DNA from: Lichenihabitans psoromatis
Lineage (GTDB): Bacteria; Pseudomonadota; Alphaproteobacteria; Rhizobiales; Beijerinckiaceae
Direction of reading: 5' to 3'
Assembly (NCBI RefSeq): GCF_004323635.1
Contig: NZ_CP036515.1
Location: forward strand, 1,723,501 to 1,787,500
DNA: 64,000 nt
Below the pieces are notes generated by a model. The model was not told where the DNA came from, searched no databases, and saw only the letters and a list, made by a program, of their open reading frames with translations. The translations under genes were made by a program, and so were the position numbers. This document shows positions 46,364 through 55,856 of this stretch, one piece after another (the first letter of the stretch is position 1; each line of letters starts with the position of its first letter).

Positions 46364-47848
46364 ATGGCACGTCTGCTCGACATGCAAGGCGTCTCCAAAG
46401 CGTTTCTCGGGGTCGAGGTTCTCAGCGACGTCGCGCTGACATTGGGGCGCGGCGAAGTGCTCGGCGTCGTCGGTGAAAATGGCGCCGGGAAATCCACGCT
46501 GATGAAAATTCTGGCCGGAGTCCACCGGCCGGATGCCGGGACGATCCGGCTCGATGGCGTCGCCTTCGAGCCGCATAGTCCGCGGGACGCTTTGGCGGCG
46601 GGCATCAAGGTGGTGCATCAGGAGTTGAGCCTGTTTCCCGACCGCACCGTTGCGGAAAACATCTTCGCGGGTGTGTTGCCGAGGACCCTGGTCGGGACGA
46701 TCAGCCGACGCCGGTTGATGCGCAATACGCAGGTCGTGCTGAAACGCGTCGGGCTCGAGATCGCTCCAAACGCGCGCATTCGCACCTTGTCGCTCGCGCA
46801 GCGGCAACTCGTTGAAATCGGACGGGCGCTCTCGCAGAAAGCCCGCATTATCGTGATGGACGAGCCGACCGCGACCCTGACTGGGCACGAGGTCACCTTT
46901 CTGATGGCAACCATCAAGGCGCTGAAGTCCGACGGCGTCGGCATCATCTTCATCAGTCATCATCTCGACGAGGTCTTCGCGATCTGCGACCGCATCGCCG
47001 TGATGCGCGACGGACGTAGCGTCGAGGATCGGCCGACGCTGGATTGGACCGAGGCCACCATGGTTCAGGCCATGGTGAACCGACCGATCGACAAATTCGT
47101 CCCCAAGCAGTCGATTGCGCTTGGTGCTGTCATGCTGGACGTCAAAGACTTGGCCAGCAAGGGGCGGTTCAGCGGCGTGTCGTTCGAGGTCAGGGCTGGT
47201 GAGATCTACGGGCTCGCGGGCCTCGTCGGGGCCGGACGCACCGAAGTGCTGAAGACGATCTTCGGCGTGTTGCCGCTGACCAGCGGCAACATCGAGGTTG
47301 CGGGGGAGCCCTACCGGCCCCAATCGCCGCGCTCCTCCCTGCGGCAAGGCGTGGTGCTGACGCCCGAAGACCGGAAGCTCGAAGGGCTCGTTCTGCCTTT
47401 CTCGATCCGGCGCAACCTCGCCATGTCGACGCTCAATGCGCTGTCGCGCTGGGGCGTTCTGTCGGCCCGGGCCATCGGCATATTGGCCGATAAGTCGATC
47501 CGCTCCTTGCGGATCCGCACGAGTTCGGCCGACCAGGAGGTGCGCCGTCTCTCCGGCGGCAACCAGCAAAAAGTCGTGCTGGCTCGCGCCATCAGCGTGG
47601 GGCCGCGCGTCTTCATGCTCGACGAACCGACACGCGGCGTCGATGTCGGCGCGAAGGTGGAGGTCTATACGCTCATCGGCGATCTCGCAGCCAAAGGGGC
47701 CGCCATCCTCATCGTGTCGTCGGACCTGCTCGAACTTCTGGGGCTTTGCGACCGCATCGGTGTGCTGCGGGCAGGACGATTTGCCGGCGAGGTCAGCCGC
47801 GAGGAGTTCAGCCAGGATCGCATCATGTCTCTCGCGGCCATCGGATAA
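46364..47848 (+). CDS. Sugar ABC transporter ATPase (RbsA/MglA type)
   Basis: This 494-residue protein carries two ABC modules as in RbsA. The first has Walker A GENGAGKSTLMKIL and signature LSLAQRQLVEIGRAL; the second has a degenerate Walker A (AGLVGAGRTEVLK) and a good signature RLSGGNQQKVVLARA, the normal pattern for this family. ATG 46364 lies 26 nt after the binding-protein stop; ATG 46382 is an alternative. It energises import of the unknown sugar. Confidence 0.92.
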   Translation: MARLLDMQGVSKAFLGVEVLSDVALTLGRGEVLGVVGENGAGKSTLMKILAGVHRPDAGTIRLDGVAFEPHSPRDALAAGIKVVHQELSLFPDRTVAENIFAGVLPRTLVGTISRRRLMRNTQVVLKRVGLEIAPNARIRTLSLAQRQLVEIGRALSQKARIIVMDEPTATLTGHEVTFLMATIKALKSDGVGIIFISHHLDEVFAICDRIAVMRDGRSVEDRPTLDWTEATMVQAMVNRPIDKFVPKQSIALGAVMLDVKDLASKGRFSGVSFEVRAGEIYGLAGLVGAGRTEVLKTIFGVLPLTSGNIEVAGEPYRPQSPRSSLRQGVVLTPEDRKLEGLVLPFSIRRNLAMSTLNALSRWGVLSARAIGILADKSIRSLRIRTSSADQEVRRLSGGNQQKVVLARAISVGPRVFMLDEPTRGVDVGAKVEVYTLIGDLAAKGAAILIVSSDLLELLGLCDRIGVLRAGRFAGEVSREEFSQDRIMSLAAIG

Positions 47849-47852
47849 CCTT

Positions 47853-48848
47853 ATGACCACCAACGACACTGCGGCGCGCGTCGACACCAAGACACCGGCC
47901 ACGCGGCGATGGCTCAAGACCGATGTCAGCGACCTGACGGTCCTGGGCGTGTTTCTGGCGATCGTGCTCTACCTTAGCCTGTCGACCGCCTCGTTCCTGT
48001 CGACCGCCAATCTGATGGCGATCCTGGTCGCAACGTCGCTGATCGCGCTCGTGGCTTGCGGGCAGACATTCGTCATCATCACGGGCGGCATCGATCTGTC
48101 GTCCGGTTCCGTTGTGGCTCTATCCGGCATCGTGGCCGCCATGGCGCTCCAGGCCCATGTGCCGGTGCCGTTGGCCGTCGTGATCGGGGTTCTGACCGGA
48201 GCGGGATGCGGCCTCTTCAACGGCATGGCCGTGACGCTGCTCGGTATGAATCCGTTCATCGTCACGCTCGCCTCCATGGCCATGGCGCGTGGCCTTGCCT
48301 TCATTCTCCCGAAAGGCGCCACGATCTTCGGCTTCGACGACGCTTTCGACGCGATCGGGGGCGGTCTCATCGGCTTCTTTCCGATCGCCGGTCTTATCTC
48401 GGTGTTGGCCCTCGGCATCGGGGCCTTCGTGCTCAGAAAGACCGTCTTCGGCAGCGAAGTTTATTCGGTCGGCGGCAATCGCGAGGCTGCCGTCATGACC
48501 GGTATCCCGGTAAGACGGACGCTGCTGTCGGTCTATACGATATCGGGCGCCCTTGCCGGCCTTGGCGGCATCATCCTGACGGGTCGGCTTGACTCGGCGC
48601 AGCCCATCGCGGCGAACGGCCTCGAGTTGAACGCCATCGCAGCCGTAGTGATCGGCGGCGCGTCCCTGTTCGGCGGCCGTGGTTCGATGATGGGGACCAT
48701 CCTCGGCGTTTTGTTGATCGGTGTCATCAACAACGGGCTGACGCTCCACAACGTGGAGCCCTTCTGGGTCCAGTTCATCCAGGGAGCCGTCATCTTCCTC
48801 GCTGTTTTGTTCGACTCGTTGAACAACAAGCGCAAGGCGTCCTCCTAG
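47853..48848 (+). CDS. Sugar ABC transporter permease (RbsC type)
   Basis: This 331-residue inner-membrane protein has eight or more hydrophobic segments and the family sequences QTFVIITGGIDLSSGSVVAL, NGMAVTLLGMNPFIVTLASM and YSVGGNREAAVMTGIPV. It starts 4 nt after the ATPase stop. The frame open further upstream is a shadow of the ATPase gene. With its two neighbours it forms a complete importer; no sugar kinase or isomerase gene follows to reveal the substrate. Confidence 0.92.
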   Translation: MTTNDTAARVDTKTPATRRWLKTDVSDLTVLGVFLAIVLYLSLSTASFLSTANLMAILVATSLIALVACGQTFVIITGGIDLSSGSVVALSGIVAAMALQAHVPVPLAVVIGVLTGAGCGLFNGMAVTLLGMNPFIVTLASMAMARGLAFILPKGATIFGFDDAFDAIGGGLIGFFPIAGLISVLALGIGAFVLRKTVFGSEVYSVGGNREAAVMTGIPVRRTLLSVYTISGALAGLGGIILTGRLDSAQPIAANGLELNAIAAVVIGGASLFGGRGSMMGTILGVLLIGVINNGLTLHNVEPFWVQFIQGAVIFLAVLFDSLNNKRKASS

Positions 48849-48943
48849 GTCCGCTCGCGTTCGACAAATTCACGCCAATCCGACCGCGCCACCTCGACAA
48901 AGCGACGAGGCTGCCGCGTTGTGAGCCGCACCAAAGGTCTCAA

Positions 48944-48978
48944 GGCGCGCGCCATGCCGCTCGCTACGCGAGCGCGCC
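48944..48978 (+). terminator. GC-rich inverted repeats after the sugar ABC operon
   Basis: CGCTCGC and GCGAGCG flank a 3-base loop (48958-48974), nested inside GGCGCG/CGCGCC arms. The structure lies about 100 nt after the permease stop and has no U-tract, so it may be a terminator or an mRNA-stabilising hairpin. Confidence 0.4.
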
Positions 48979-49244
48979 CTGATCGCTAGCCTCCGGGGTG
49001 GGTGTGAAGCAGATCGAACCTCTCGTGCACGGTCAAGCACCTCGTCGGCTTAATCCGAAAGAACGAGCGCCGGGCCATACCTCATTTGATTGATACTCCT
49101 TTGCGATCTCGCCAAGCGTGAGTGTCTCGGTCAATGAACATACGTTGCTCATAAATATTATTAAATATCAATTTAGATACAGATGACCCCAAGTATAGCG
49201 TGGCAGGTCAAAATCATGAACGTTCGCGATCACCGAGCTGCCAG
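48979..49244. other. Intergenic region ending in a strongly AT-rich tract
   Basis: The first part is ordinary GC-rich sequence without a gene. Bases 49140-49200 are strikingly AT-rich (for example ATAAATATTATTAAATATC at 49153-49171), unlike anything else in the window. This probably contains the promoter of the ATP-grasp gene and marks the edge of an acquired segment. Confidence 0.5.
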
Positions 49245-50327
49245 ATGAGCAAGAAACGTCGACTTCTTCTGCTTGCGGAAAGTTTTCGGCTGCCTTATCG
49301 CGTCATGCGATGCGCGGCCGCAAGTGGAGATGAAATATTTGTGCTCGGAACGTCTGACGCCGCAAATCTGAAAATCTCGAACTCATGTAAAAAATATATT
49401 CCGATCGAGGGGTCGTTTTCGGATTTTGTGTTTGAAGATGTTCAGAAAATCAATGCAATTGCGGCGCATTTTGATATTTCCTGCATCTTGCCGAGTTGTC
49501 CGATGACGACGCGGTTTCTGTCGGTTCATGGAGCCTCACTGACGACGCGGCATTTTCCTGTACCGTCGAGCAAAGTGTTCGACCTTCTCGACAACAAATG
49601 GAGCTTCGCGGAATTCTGCGTGGAACTTGGGGTGCCGCATCCTCCCACGCGCCATGTTGCGACGCCGAAAGAACTCCAATTTTCCAACGGCCTCAGTCAA
49701 TTGATTTTCCCGTTGATGTTGAAACCGCTGTCTCTGTGGGGCAGCGCCGGGATCAGCAAGATTAATCGGATTGAAGATCTGCCCGCACATTTCGACCACA
49801 CGCCGATGGTGGCGCAAAGCTATATTCCGGGCCAGGATATTTGTGCCTTCTACCTCTGCGACAATGGCGTCATCGTCCGTTCGATCCAGTATATCAAGAC
49901 AGAGCGTCGTGTGACATTCATCAATGATAGTCGAATTGATGAAAACGCTTTATCGATCATCAGTCATCTCAACTATAATGGTGTCATCGGCTTTGATATC
50001 AGGCGCGACCCCGCCGGGGAAATCTGCTTTATCGAGTGTAATCCGCGCTTCTGGTATCGAATTCATTTCGCGTCGATCATCGGCATCAACTTCGTCAAAG
50101 AAGGTCTGGCGATTAACATTGGTTCCAGGCAAGACGCGAAAGACAAGCGCGACGTAACCGTCATGACCTATAGTGCGCTCGCGGCGCATCTTTTCATGCC
50201 TTGGCGGCTGACGACCTACGACTTTGCCATGCTGCGGTATCTGGCGGTCGATCCTTTTCCGACGGTGCTGACGATCCTTCAGCGCGCGTTTGGCCCGACG
50301 CTGACCGCCAATGGGGCGCATTTTTGA
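49245..50327 (+). CDS. ATP-grasp family carboxylate-amine ligase-like protein
   Basis: This roughly 360-residue protein has an ATP-grasp core: LMLKPLSLWGSAGISKI (ATP-binding lysine loop), MVAQSYIPGQDICAFY, GVIGFDIRRD and the metal-binding ICFIECNPRFWYR. Such enzymes join a carboxylate to an amine or thiol using ATP. The GTG at 49200 is open but lies in AT-rich leader; ATG 49245 (SKKRRLLLLAES) is the likely start. Codon use is visibly more AT-rich than in flanking genes, suggesting transfer. An FAD oxidoreductase gene follows after 74 nt. The substrate is unknown. Confidence 0.75.
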   Translation: MSKKRRLLLLAESFRLPYRVMRCAAASGDEIFVLGTSDAANLKISNSCKKYIPIEGSFSDFVFEDVQKINAIAAHFDISCILPSCPMTTRFLSVHGASLTTRHFPVPSSKVFDLLDNKWSFAEFCVELGVPHPPTRHVATPKELQFSNGLSQLIFPLMLKPLSLWGSAGISKINRIEDLPAHFDHTPMVAQSYIPGQDICAFYLCDNGVIVRSIQYIKTERRVTFINDSRIDENALSIISHLNYNGVIGFDIRRDPAGEICFIECNPRFWYRIHFASIIGINFVKEGLAINIGSRQDAKDKRDVTVMTYSALAAHLFMPWRLTTYDFAMLRYLAVDPFPTVLTILQRAFGPTLTANGAHF

Positions 50328-50401
50328 TCTGCTAACCGGCCGCGCGGGCCGCACGTGTCGGACATTCACAAATTTCGTTTCAGACGACGAAGGGGCTCAC
50401 G

Positions 50402-51673
50402 ATGCTGCAACATATTCCCGTCGCGATCATAGGGGCCGGCCCCTATGGGCTGTCGATCTCGGCTCATCTCCACCATGCAGGGATCGGTCATCGCATCTTC
50501 GGGCGGTCGATGGAGACCTGGTCGACCGGTATGCCCTCCGGGATGTTCCTGAAATCCGCACCCGCCGCCACGGATCTGTCCGATCCGGAGGAGCGACTGA
50601 CCCTGAAGGCTTTCTGTGCGCGGCAGGGTCTCGCTTATGATCCGCTCGAGATGCCGTTGCCGGTGGAACTGTTCACAGCTTATGGCGAAGCGTTCCAACG
50701 CGAGTTGGTGCCGCATCTCGAGCCGCAGTTCGTCCGCAATCTCGCGCGCGCGCCCGACGGGTTTACGCTGACGCTGGATGACGGCTCGGTCGTGCAGGCC
50801 GAACAGGTCGTCGTGGCGACGGGGTTGCGCCGCTTCGGCTCGGTGCCGGATGCGATCGCGACGCTGCCGCCCAGCCTCATGACCCACAGCAGCGAGGCGG
50901 CGGATCTCACGCATCTGCGTGGACAAGACGTCATCGTGTTGGGCGGTGGATCATCGGCTGTCGATGTCGCGGCTGCGCTGCACCGCTCCGGCGCCCGTGC
51001 GACGCTCGTGGCTCGACGGGCGACGCTGCGGTTTCCACCGATCAACGGGAAGCGGCGCTGGTTTCACGCGATCAAGGCGCCGATGACGCCGCTCGGGCCG
51101 GGGTGGAACAAGGTGCTGGCCTGGAAGGGCGCGCTCGTGTTCCACAAGATGCCGGCCGACTTCCGCGCCATGGTCGTGCGTCGCTATCTCGGTCCGTCTC
51201 CGACGATTTCGGTGCGCGAGACGATCGAGGCGCATGTCGCTCAGATTCTCAATGCCACGATCAGCCGCTGCGAGGTCGTCCAGGGCCGTTTGCGCGTGAC
51301 GGTCCGCAGCGATGGCGTCGATCGTTCGATCGAGGCCGACCATATCGTGGCCGCGACGGGCTATCGCATCGACCTCGCCCGGCTCGATTTTCTCGATCAC
51401 GACATCGTTGCGGCGGTCGCCTGCACCAACGGCTATCCGACGTTGTCGAACCGTTTCGAGACCAGTCTGCGCGGTCTCTACTTCGTCGGAACACCGTCGG
51501 CCGTCAGTTTCGGACCCATCATGCGGTTTGTCTGTGGAACGGGGTTCTGCTCCCGCCGTGTAACCGGCGCAATCGCGCGCTCGGTCCGAAGCGCAAGGCG
51601 ATACGGCACTGTCACGCTCGGACGTCAAAACCAGGGTGTCGAGGTTGGAACGCCGGTGACCGATCCGAGCTGA
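50402..51673 (+). CDS. FAD-dependent NAD(P)-binding oxidoreductase, monooxygenase-like
   Basis: This 423-residue flavoprotein has an N-terminal FAD dinucleotide fold (VAIIGAGPYGLSISAHL), a second NAD(P) fold (VIVLGGGSSAVDVAAAL) and the ATGYRIDL motif common in flavin monooxygenases and ornithine/lysine hydroxylase relatives. AAGGGGC precedes the ATG. It follows the ATP-grasp gene and returns to the GC-rich style of the genome. The pairing suggests oxidation and ligation of a small metabolite; no product is proposed. Confidence 0.8.
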   Translation: MLQHIPVAIIGAGPYGLSISAHLHHAGIGHRIFGRSMETWSTGMPSGMFLKSAPAATDLSDPEERLTLKAFCARQGLAYDPLEMPLPVELFTAYGEAFQRELVPHLEPQFVRNLARAPDGFTLTLDDGSVVQAEQVVVATGLRRFGSVPDAIATLPPSLMTHSSEAADLTHLRGQDVIVLGGGSSAVDVAAALHRSGARATLVARRATLRFPPINGKRRWFHAIKAPMTPLGPGWNKVLAWKGALVFHKMPADFRAMVVRRYLGPSPTISVRETIEAHVAQILNATISRCEVVQGRLRVTVRSDGVDRSIEADHIVAATGYRIDLARLDFLDHDIVAAVACTNGYPTLSNRFETSLRGLYFVGTPSAVSFGPIMRFVCGTGFCSRRVTGAIARSVRSARRYGTVTLGRQNQGVEVGTPVTDPS

Positions 51674-51694
51674 TCCTCGTCAGCAGCTTTGGCG

Positions 51695-51922
51695 TTAGAC
51701 GGCGAGGTGCCGGTGGGCTTCGTCCGGCGTCATCTCGCGGATCTGATCGTCGGTCCAGCCAAGCTCGCGTAAGCGAGCGCGTTGCTGTCGCGTGATCATC
51801 AGCGACACCGCGGCGGGCTCGATCGCCGGGTCCTCCGGCTCACCCGTGTCGTTGGCGGGCTCCGGTGTGCGGGCGAGTGCATCGGTGATGAGCCGTTTCA
51901 GCCACTCATTCGGATCGGTCAT
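51695..51922 (-). CDS. Small conserved-looking hypothetical protein
   Basis: This 75-residue cytosolic protein starts at an ATG with a perfect AGGAGG ribosome site. It has an acidic/proline middle (PEPANDTGEPEDPAIEPAA) and a C-terminal helical motif, RARLRELGWTDDQIREMTPDEAHRHL, resembling a helix-turn segment found at the end of various alphaproteobacterial small proteins. It converges on the flavoprotein gene. The function is unknown. Confidence 0.65.
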   Translation of the reverse strand: MTDPNEWLKRLITDALARTPEPANDTGEPEDPAIEPAAVSLMITRQQRARLRELGWTDDQIREMTPDEAHRHLAV

Positions 51923-52204
51923 GAGAAGCCTCCTGATCGCGCCATCTGCGCGGGTCCGATGCGTGAACCGAAACCGTCCTGATCGCAACGGCTCATGTGT
52001 CGCCGAGTTCCGCCCTCGCCTTGTCGGACAGTTTGCGGTGATCAGCCATGTGGTCCGCAGCGCGGCCGCGGCCGTCAGGTAGACGGCGGGATCTCCTCCC
52101 ATCAGCCGCTCTTTTCAGGGAGCCTCTGGCTGGCTTGCCGCCGAGATGGGTCATTCAAGCTTCATCCGCCGCTGCTAGGCAACGGGTCCGACGGAGGATG
52201 ACTC

Positions 52205-53560
52205 ATGCGACAGACGAGCCCGATCTGGTTGATGGCCCCCATGATGGCCGCGATCACCATGTGTTCTGTCGGCGCGAGAGCCGCCGAAACTTTGCGGACT
52301 CTCGATGGAAAGCCGCCGTTGGTGATCGGCCATCGCGGGCTCCCCGGCCTCATGCCGGAAGAGACGCGGCCCTCATATGAACTCGCGTCCGATCTCGGCA
52401 CCGATGCGCTTGAGGAGGATTTGCACCTCACCAAGGATTGCGTCCTCGTGGCCCGGCATAATCCCTGGCTGAGCGACAACACCAACGTGGCCGAGGTGGC
52501 CAAGTCCAACCCCGACGTCATGGCGCGCAAGCGGACCGTTCCGGGCCTGATGGTCAAGGTCGCATGGCCGCAAACCGCCACGAGTGGCCCGTCCGAATAT
52601 CTAACCGACCTGACCGACCCGCGCGACCCGAAATCGGTCCTGAAATCGCTGGTGGTGGATGGCGAGGACCATACGGGTGATTGGTCGATTACCGACTTCA
52701 CGGTCAAGGAGCTCAAGGACTGGTTCGGCGGCACGACCTACGACGCTGCGTCCGAGCGGCCGACCGTCTATAATGGCAAGTTCCCGATCCTGACCTACCA
52801 AGAGATCGTCGACATCGCCAAAGCAAAGAGCCTGCAGACCGGGCGCGTGATCTCGACCTACCCCGAGAGCAAGAACCCGACCTGGAACGACGAGCAGGCG
52901 ATCGCTAACGGCTGCGGCCAGCCGGGCAGCCACCCGCTCGAGGATGCGATGATCAAGATCATCGAGCAGAACGGCCTCAATTCCAAAACCGCGCCGATCT
53001 TCGTCCAGAGCTTCGAGCCCGGCAGTTTGAAATATCTCGTGGCGCATGGCTTGAAGACAAAAGTCGTGCAGTTGATCGACGGCTACGACACCGATTTTAA
53101 AACCGGCAGCGTCGTCTACAACGAGATCACCGACAGCCGCCCCTTCGACTGGACGGTCGCGGGCGATCCGCGCTGGTTCGATGCGATGCTGACGCCGGAC
53201 GGATTGGCCGAGATCAAGACCTATGCAGATGGCATCGGGCCATGGAAGCCGCAGATCCTGCCGCTCAAGATCGTGCCGTGGAAAGACAAGAATACGGACG
53301 GCAGCGCGTTCAAGCCGTCGACCACCCAGGCCGAGGTGCAGGCCCCAACGAGCGTCATCGCCGATGCCCACAAGGCCGGCCTCTTCGTTCACGCCTTCAC
53401 GTTCCGCAACGAGAAGAAATATCTCGCGGCGACCTATGCTGGCGACGCCCAACGGGAATATCTGACCTTCTTCCGGCTCGGCCTCGACGGCGTGTTCAGC
53501 GACTATACGAACAGTGCCGTGACCGCACGGACCGCCTACATGCGCGACGTTCAGCCCTAA
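52205..53560 (+). CDS. glpQ: Periplasmic glycerophosphodiester phosphodiesterase
   Basis: This 451-residue exported enzyme splits glycerophosphodiesters into glycerol 3-phosphate and an alcohol. A signal peptide ends near SVGARAAE. The catalytic motif begins IGHRGLPGLMPEETRPSY (HRG and the Glu), followed by ALEEDLHLTKD and VARHNPWL with the second His. It is longer than E. coli GlpQ, as in the bacterial exported subgroup. GGAGG precedes the ATG. It may scavenge phosphate or carbon from lipids. Confidence 0.92.
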   Translation: MRQTSPIWLMAPMMAAITMCSVGARAAETLRTLDGKPPLVIGHRGLPGLMPEETRPSYELASDLGTDALEEDLHLTKDCVLVARHNPWLSDNTNVAEVAKSNPDVMARKRTVPGLMVKVAWPQTATSGPSEYLTDLTDPRDPKSVLKSLVVDGEDHTGDWSITDFTVKELKDWFGGTTYDAASERPTVYNGKFPILTYQEIVDIAKAKSLQTGRVISTYPESKNPTWNDEQAIANGCGQPGSHPLEDAMIKIIEQNGLNSKTAPIFVQSFEPGSLKYLVAHGLKTKVVQLIDGYDTDFKTGSVVYNEITDSRPFDWTVAGDPRWFDAMLTPDGLAEIKTYADGIGPWKPQILPLKIVPWKDKNTDGSAFKPSTTQAEVQAPTSVIADAHKAGLFVHAFTFRNEKKYLAATYAGDAQREYLTFFRLGLDGVFSDYTNSAVTARTAYMRDVQP

Positions 53561-53848
53561 GGGCACGCGCCAAGACGGGGTCGTCGCAGTCAGCCTCGAT
53601 GCGAGCAGCGAGCGCCTGTCGCGAGTGACGATCGAGCGGAAAGCGCGGCGCGTCCCGCTCGGGCCGGCGGTGCTCGGCATGTCTATGTCCGTCCCGCAAT
53701 CAGTCGCATCGCCATCCGGTGTCGGAACCCTTGAGAGCGAGCAGGACACCGCTGGCGCGCAGCGACGAAAAGCGCTGTCAATGCGTCAATCGCAGGTCGC
53801 CGCGGCGCCGCCTCTCGTGCAAGATGGTTTGCAACTGAAGGAGAGGCC

Positions 53849-54898
53849 GTGTTCCTGAACCCGTTCGACGACCATCGCCCGCAAGGTCGCGCCAAAGCCG
53901 GTTTGATCTATGCGCTGCTGATATCGGCCAATATCGCGGCCTGGGTTTGGGCCTGGATCGCCTTCTCGGATCGCCCGGCGCTGCTCGCGACGGCGTTCCT
54001 GGCCTATACGTTCGGCTTGCGGCATGCTTTCGATGCGGATCACATCGCCGCCATCGACAATGTCGTTCGCAAGCTGATGCAGGACGGGAAGGCGCCGCTA
54101 TCGGTCGGCTTCTTCTTCTCGCTCGGTCATTCGACCATCGTGGTCCTCGCCTCCGTCGCGATCGCCGCGACCGCAACGGCGATGCAGGGGCGGCTCGAAG
54201 AATTTCATGGCATCGGCGGCGTGATCGGCACCGCGATATCGGCGGCTTTCCTGCTGGTGATTGGTCTCGCTAACTTGTTCATCCTTCGCGGCATCTGGTC
54301 GGCGTTTTCCAGAGCCCGGCGGGGCGAGCGCGTTCTGGATGAGGAGATGGATAGCCTCCTGGCCGGGCGCGGTGTTTTGGCGCGCATCTTCCGTCCGATG
54401 TTCCGGCTCGTCTCGCGCTCGTGGCACATGTATCCGATTGGTTTTCTGTTCGGGCTCGGTTTCGATACGGCGACTGAAATCGGGCTGCTCGGCATCTCGG
54501 CGACGCAGGCCGCGCAAGGTCAATCATTTTGGACGATCCTGGTGTTTCCGGCGCTGTTTACCGCCGGCATGTCGCTGATGGACACCACCGATAGCGTGCT
54601 GATGACCGGTGCCTACGGTTGGGCTTTCGTGAACCCGATCCGCAAGCTCTGGTATAATCTCACGATCACGGCCGCCTCGGTCGTGGTCGCGATTTTTATC
54701 GGTGGCGTCGAGGCGCTTGGGCTGATCGGCGACAAGCTCGGGCTCGATGGCGGCTTTTGGGCGCTGATTGGCGATCTGAACGACAATTTCGCGAATTTCG
54801 GCTTCGTCGTCGTCGGGCTTTTCATCGCAAGCTGGATCGTGTCGACGCTCGTGTATCGCGCCAGAGGCTACGACCAGATCACGCCGACGCAAGCCTGA
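53849..54898 (+). CDS. NiCoT-family nickel/cobalt permease (copy 1)
   Basis: This 349-residue permease has eight predicted helices and the NiCoT signature RHAFDADHIAAIDN in helix II, plus LGFDTATEIGLL and MSLMDTTDSVLM. It imports Ni2+ or Co2+ through the inner membrane. The start is GTG 53849 with AAGGAGAG upstream. No cobalamin riboswitch or other recognisable element lies in the 288 bp before it, unlike the second copy at 59706-60782, so it may be the nickel-responsive or unregulated copy. Confidence 0.92.
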   Translation: MFLNPFDDHRPQGRAKAGLIYALLISANIAAWVWAWIAFSDRPALLATAFLAYTFGLRHAFDADHIAAIDNVVRKLMQDGKAPLSVGFFFSLGHSTIVVLASVAIAATATAMQGRLEEFHGIGGVIGTAISAAFLLVIGLANLFILRGIWSAFSRARRGERVLDEEMDSLLAGRGVLARIFRPMFRLVSRSWHMYPIGFLFGLGFDTATEIGLLGISATQAAQGQSFWTILVFPALFTAGMSLMDTTDSVLMTGAYGWAFVNPIRKLWYNLTITAASVVVAIFIGGVEALGLIGDKLGLDGGFWALIGDLNDNFANFGFVVVGLFIASWIVSTLVYRARGYDQITPTQA

Positions 54899-54944
54899 AC
54901 GGTTTGGCTCCGGTCGACACCGGCTCATCTCCCCTCATCTCATG

Positions 54945-55829
54945 TCAGCTCGGCTCGATCAGCCCGAAGATGCTGACGAGCGCGATGACGGCGAGGCCGA
55001 GCGCGATCTCGAACAGTGTGCCGCGTTGCAAAGCGCCGATCGCGCTGTGTCGTGAGGCGGCCATCCGGGGCACGATGACATACCGATTGACGAGCGCGAT
55101 CGTGGTCATGACCAGCACTAGGCCGATTTTCGCCGATAACAGAGCCTGATAAGGCGAGGTCCAGTCGAGTGGCCATCGTTGCAGGACGAGCGCCGTGTTA
55201 GCGACACCGGTGCCGATGACAAGTGCGACCGCCCAATGCCCGGCGGTCGAAAACCGCCGCAGCGCGAGCCCCGCGTCCTGTCGCAGCTTTGGATCGTCGA
55301 GGGCGCGCAGCAGCGGCCGTAGTGCAAACAGTGCACCAACCCATGCGCCGCCGGCGAGCAGGTGAGTGATGTCGTTCAGCCGATGCGCGAGGCCGAGAGC
55401 GCCTTCGTGCATAGCCGCATGGCCGCTGAGCGCGATGGATGCGACCACGAGCCCAGACGCGAGCGCCGTGGCGCCGCAGCGCAGGCCGGCTGGTCGCACC
55501 ACTGTCAAAGTCAGCATCATCGCGGCGAGACACTGCACGATCCAGGCGGTCCCGACGCTCGTCTCGAACAGCACGGCTCGGAGCGTCGAGACATCGATGG
55601 CATCCGGCCAGCCATTGCCGATCATGGCGGCTTGGAGCGGTAACGCCGCTAGCGTCGTGATGACCGTAATGGCGATCGATGTGACCCGGAACCCGGCGAG
55701 CTGATCCGCCACAGGGGTCGTGACAGGCTGTGGCACCAGCGCCCAGAGGAATGCGAAGAGGCCCCAGAGAGCGAGGGCGGCCGCATCATGCCCGAAGCGA
55801 CAAACAGCGAGGGCGACGTCTGGGCTCAC
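54945..55829 (-). CDS. copD: Copper resistance membrane protein CopD
   Basis: This 294-residue inner-membrane protein has about eight helices and matches CopD (PF05425), which works with CopC in copper uptake or homeostasis. Conserved membrane histidines appear in ALSGHAAMHEGALGLAHRLNDITHLLAGGAWVG-type sequence between residues about 138 and 170. It is the last gene of the copper cluster, 27 nt after the SCO gene, and converges on the NiCoT gene. Confidence 0.88.
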   Translation of the reverse strand: MSPDVALAVCRFGHDAAALALWGLFAFLWALVPQPVTTPVADQLAGFRVTSIAITVITTLAALPLQAAMIGNGWPDAIDVSTLRAVLFETSVGTAWIVQCLAAMMLTLTVVRPAGLRCGATALASGLVVASIALSGHAAMHEGALGLAHRLNDITHLLAGGAWVGALFALRPLLRALDDPKLRQDAGLALRRFSTAGHWAVALVIGTGVANTALVLQRWPLDWTSPYQALLSAKIGLVLVMTTIALVNRYVIVPRMAASRHSAIGALQRGTLFEIALGLAVIALVSIFGLIEPS

Positions 55830-55856
55830 GGCCCGCGGATCCGGCCGGCCGGCGGT

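Noticed and set aside
53561..53848. Possible riboswitch upstream of the first NiCoT gene
   Set aside because: None of the cobalamin core elements seen at the other NiCoT gene are present.
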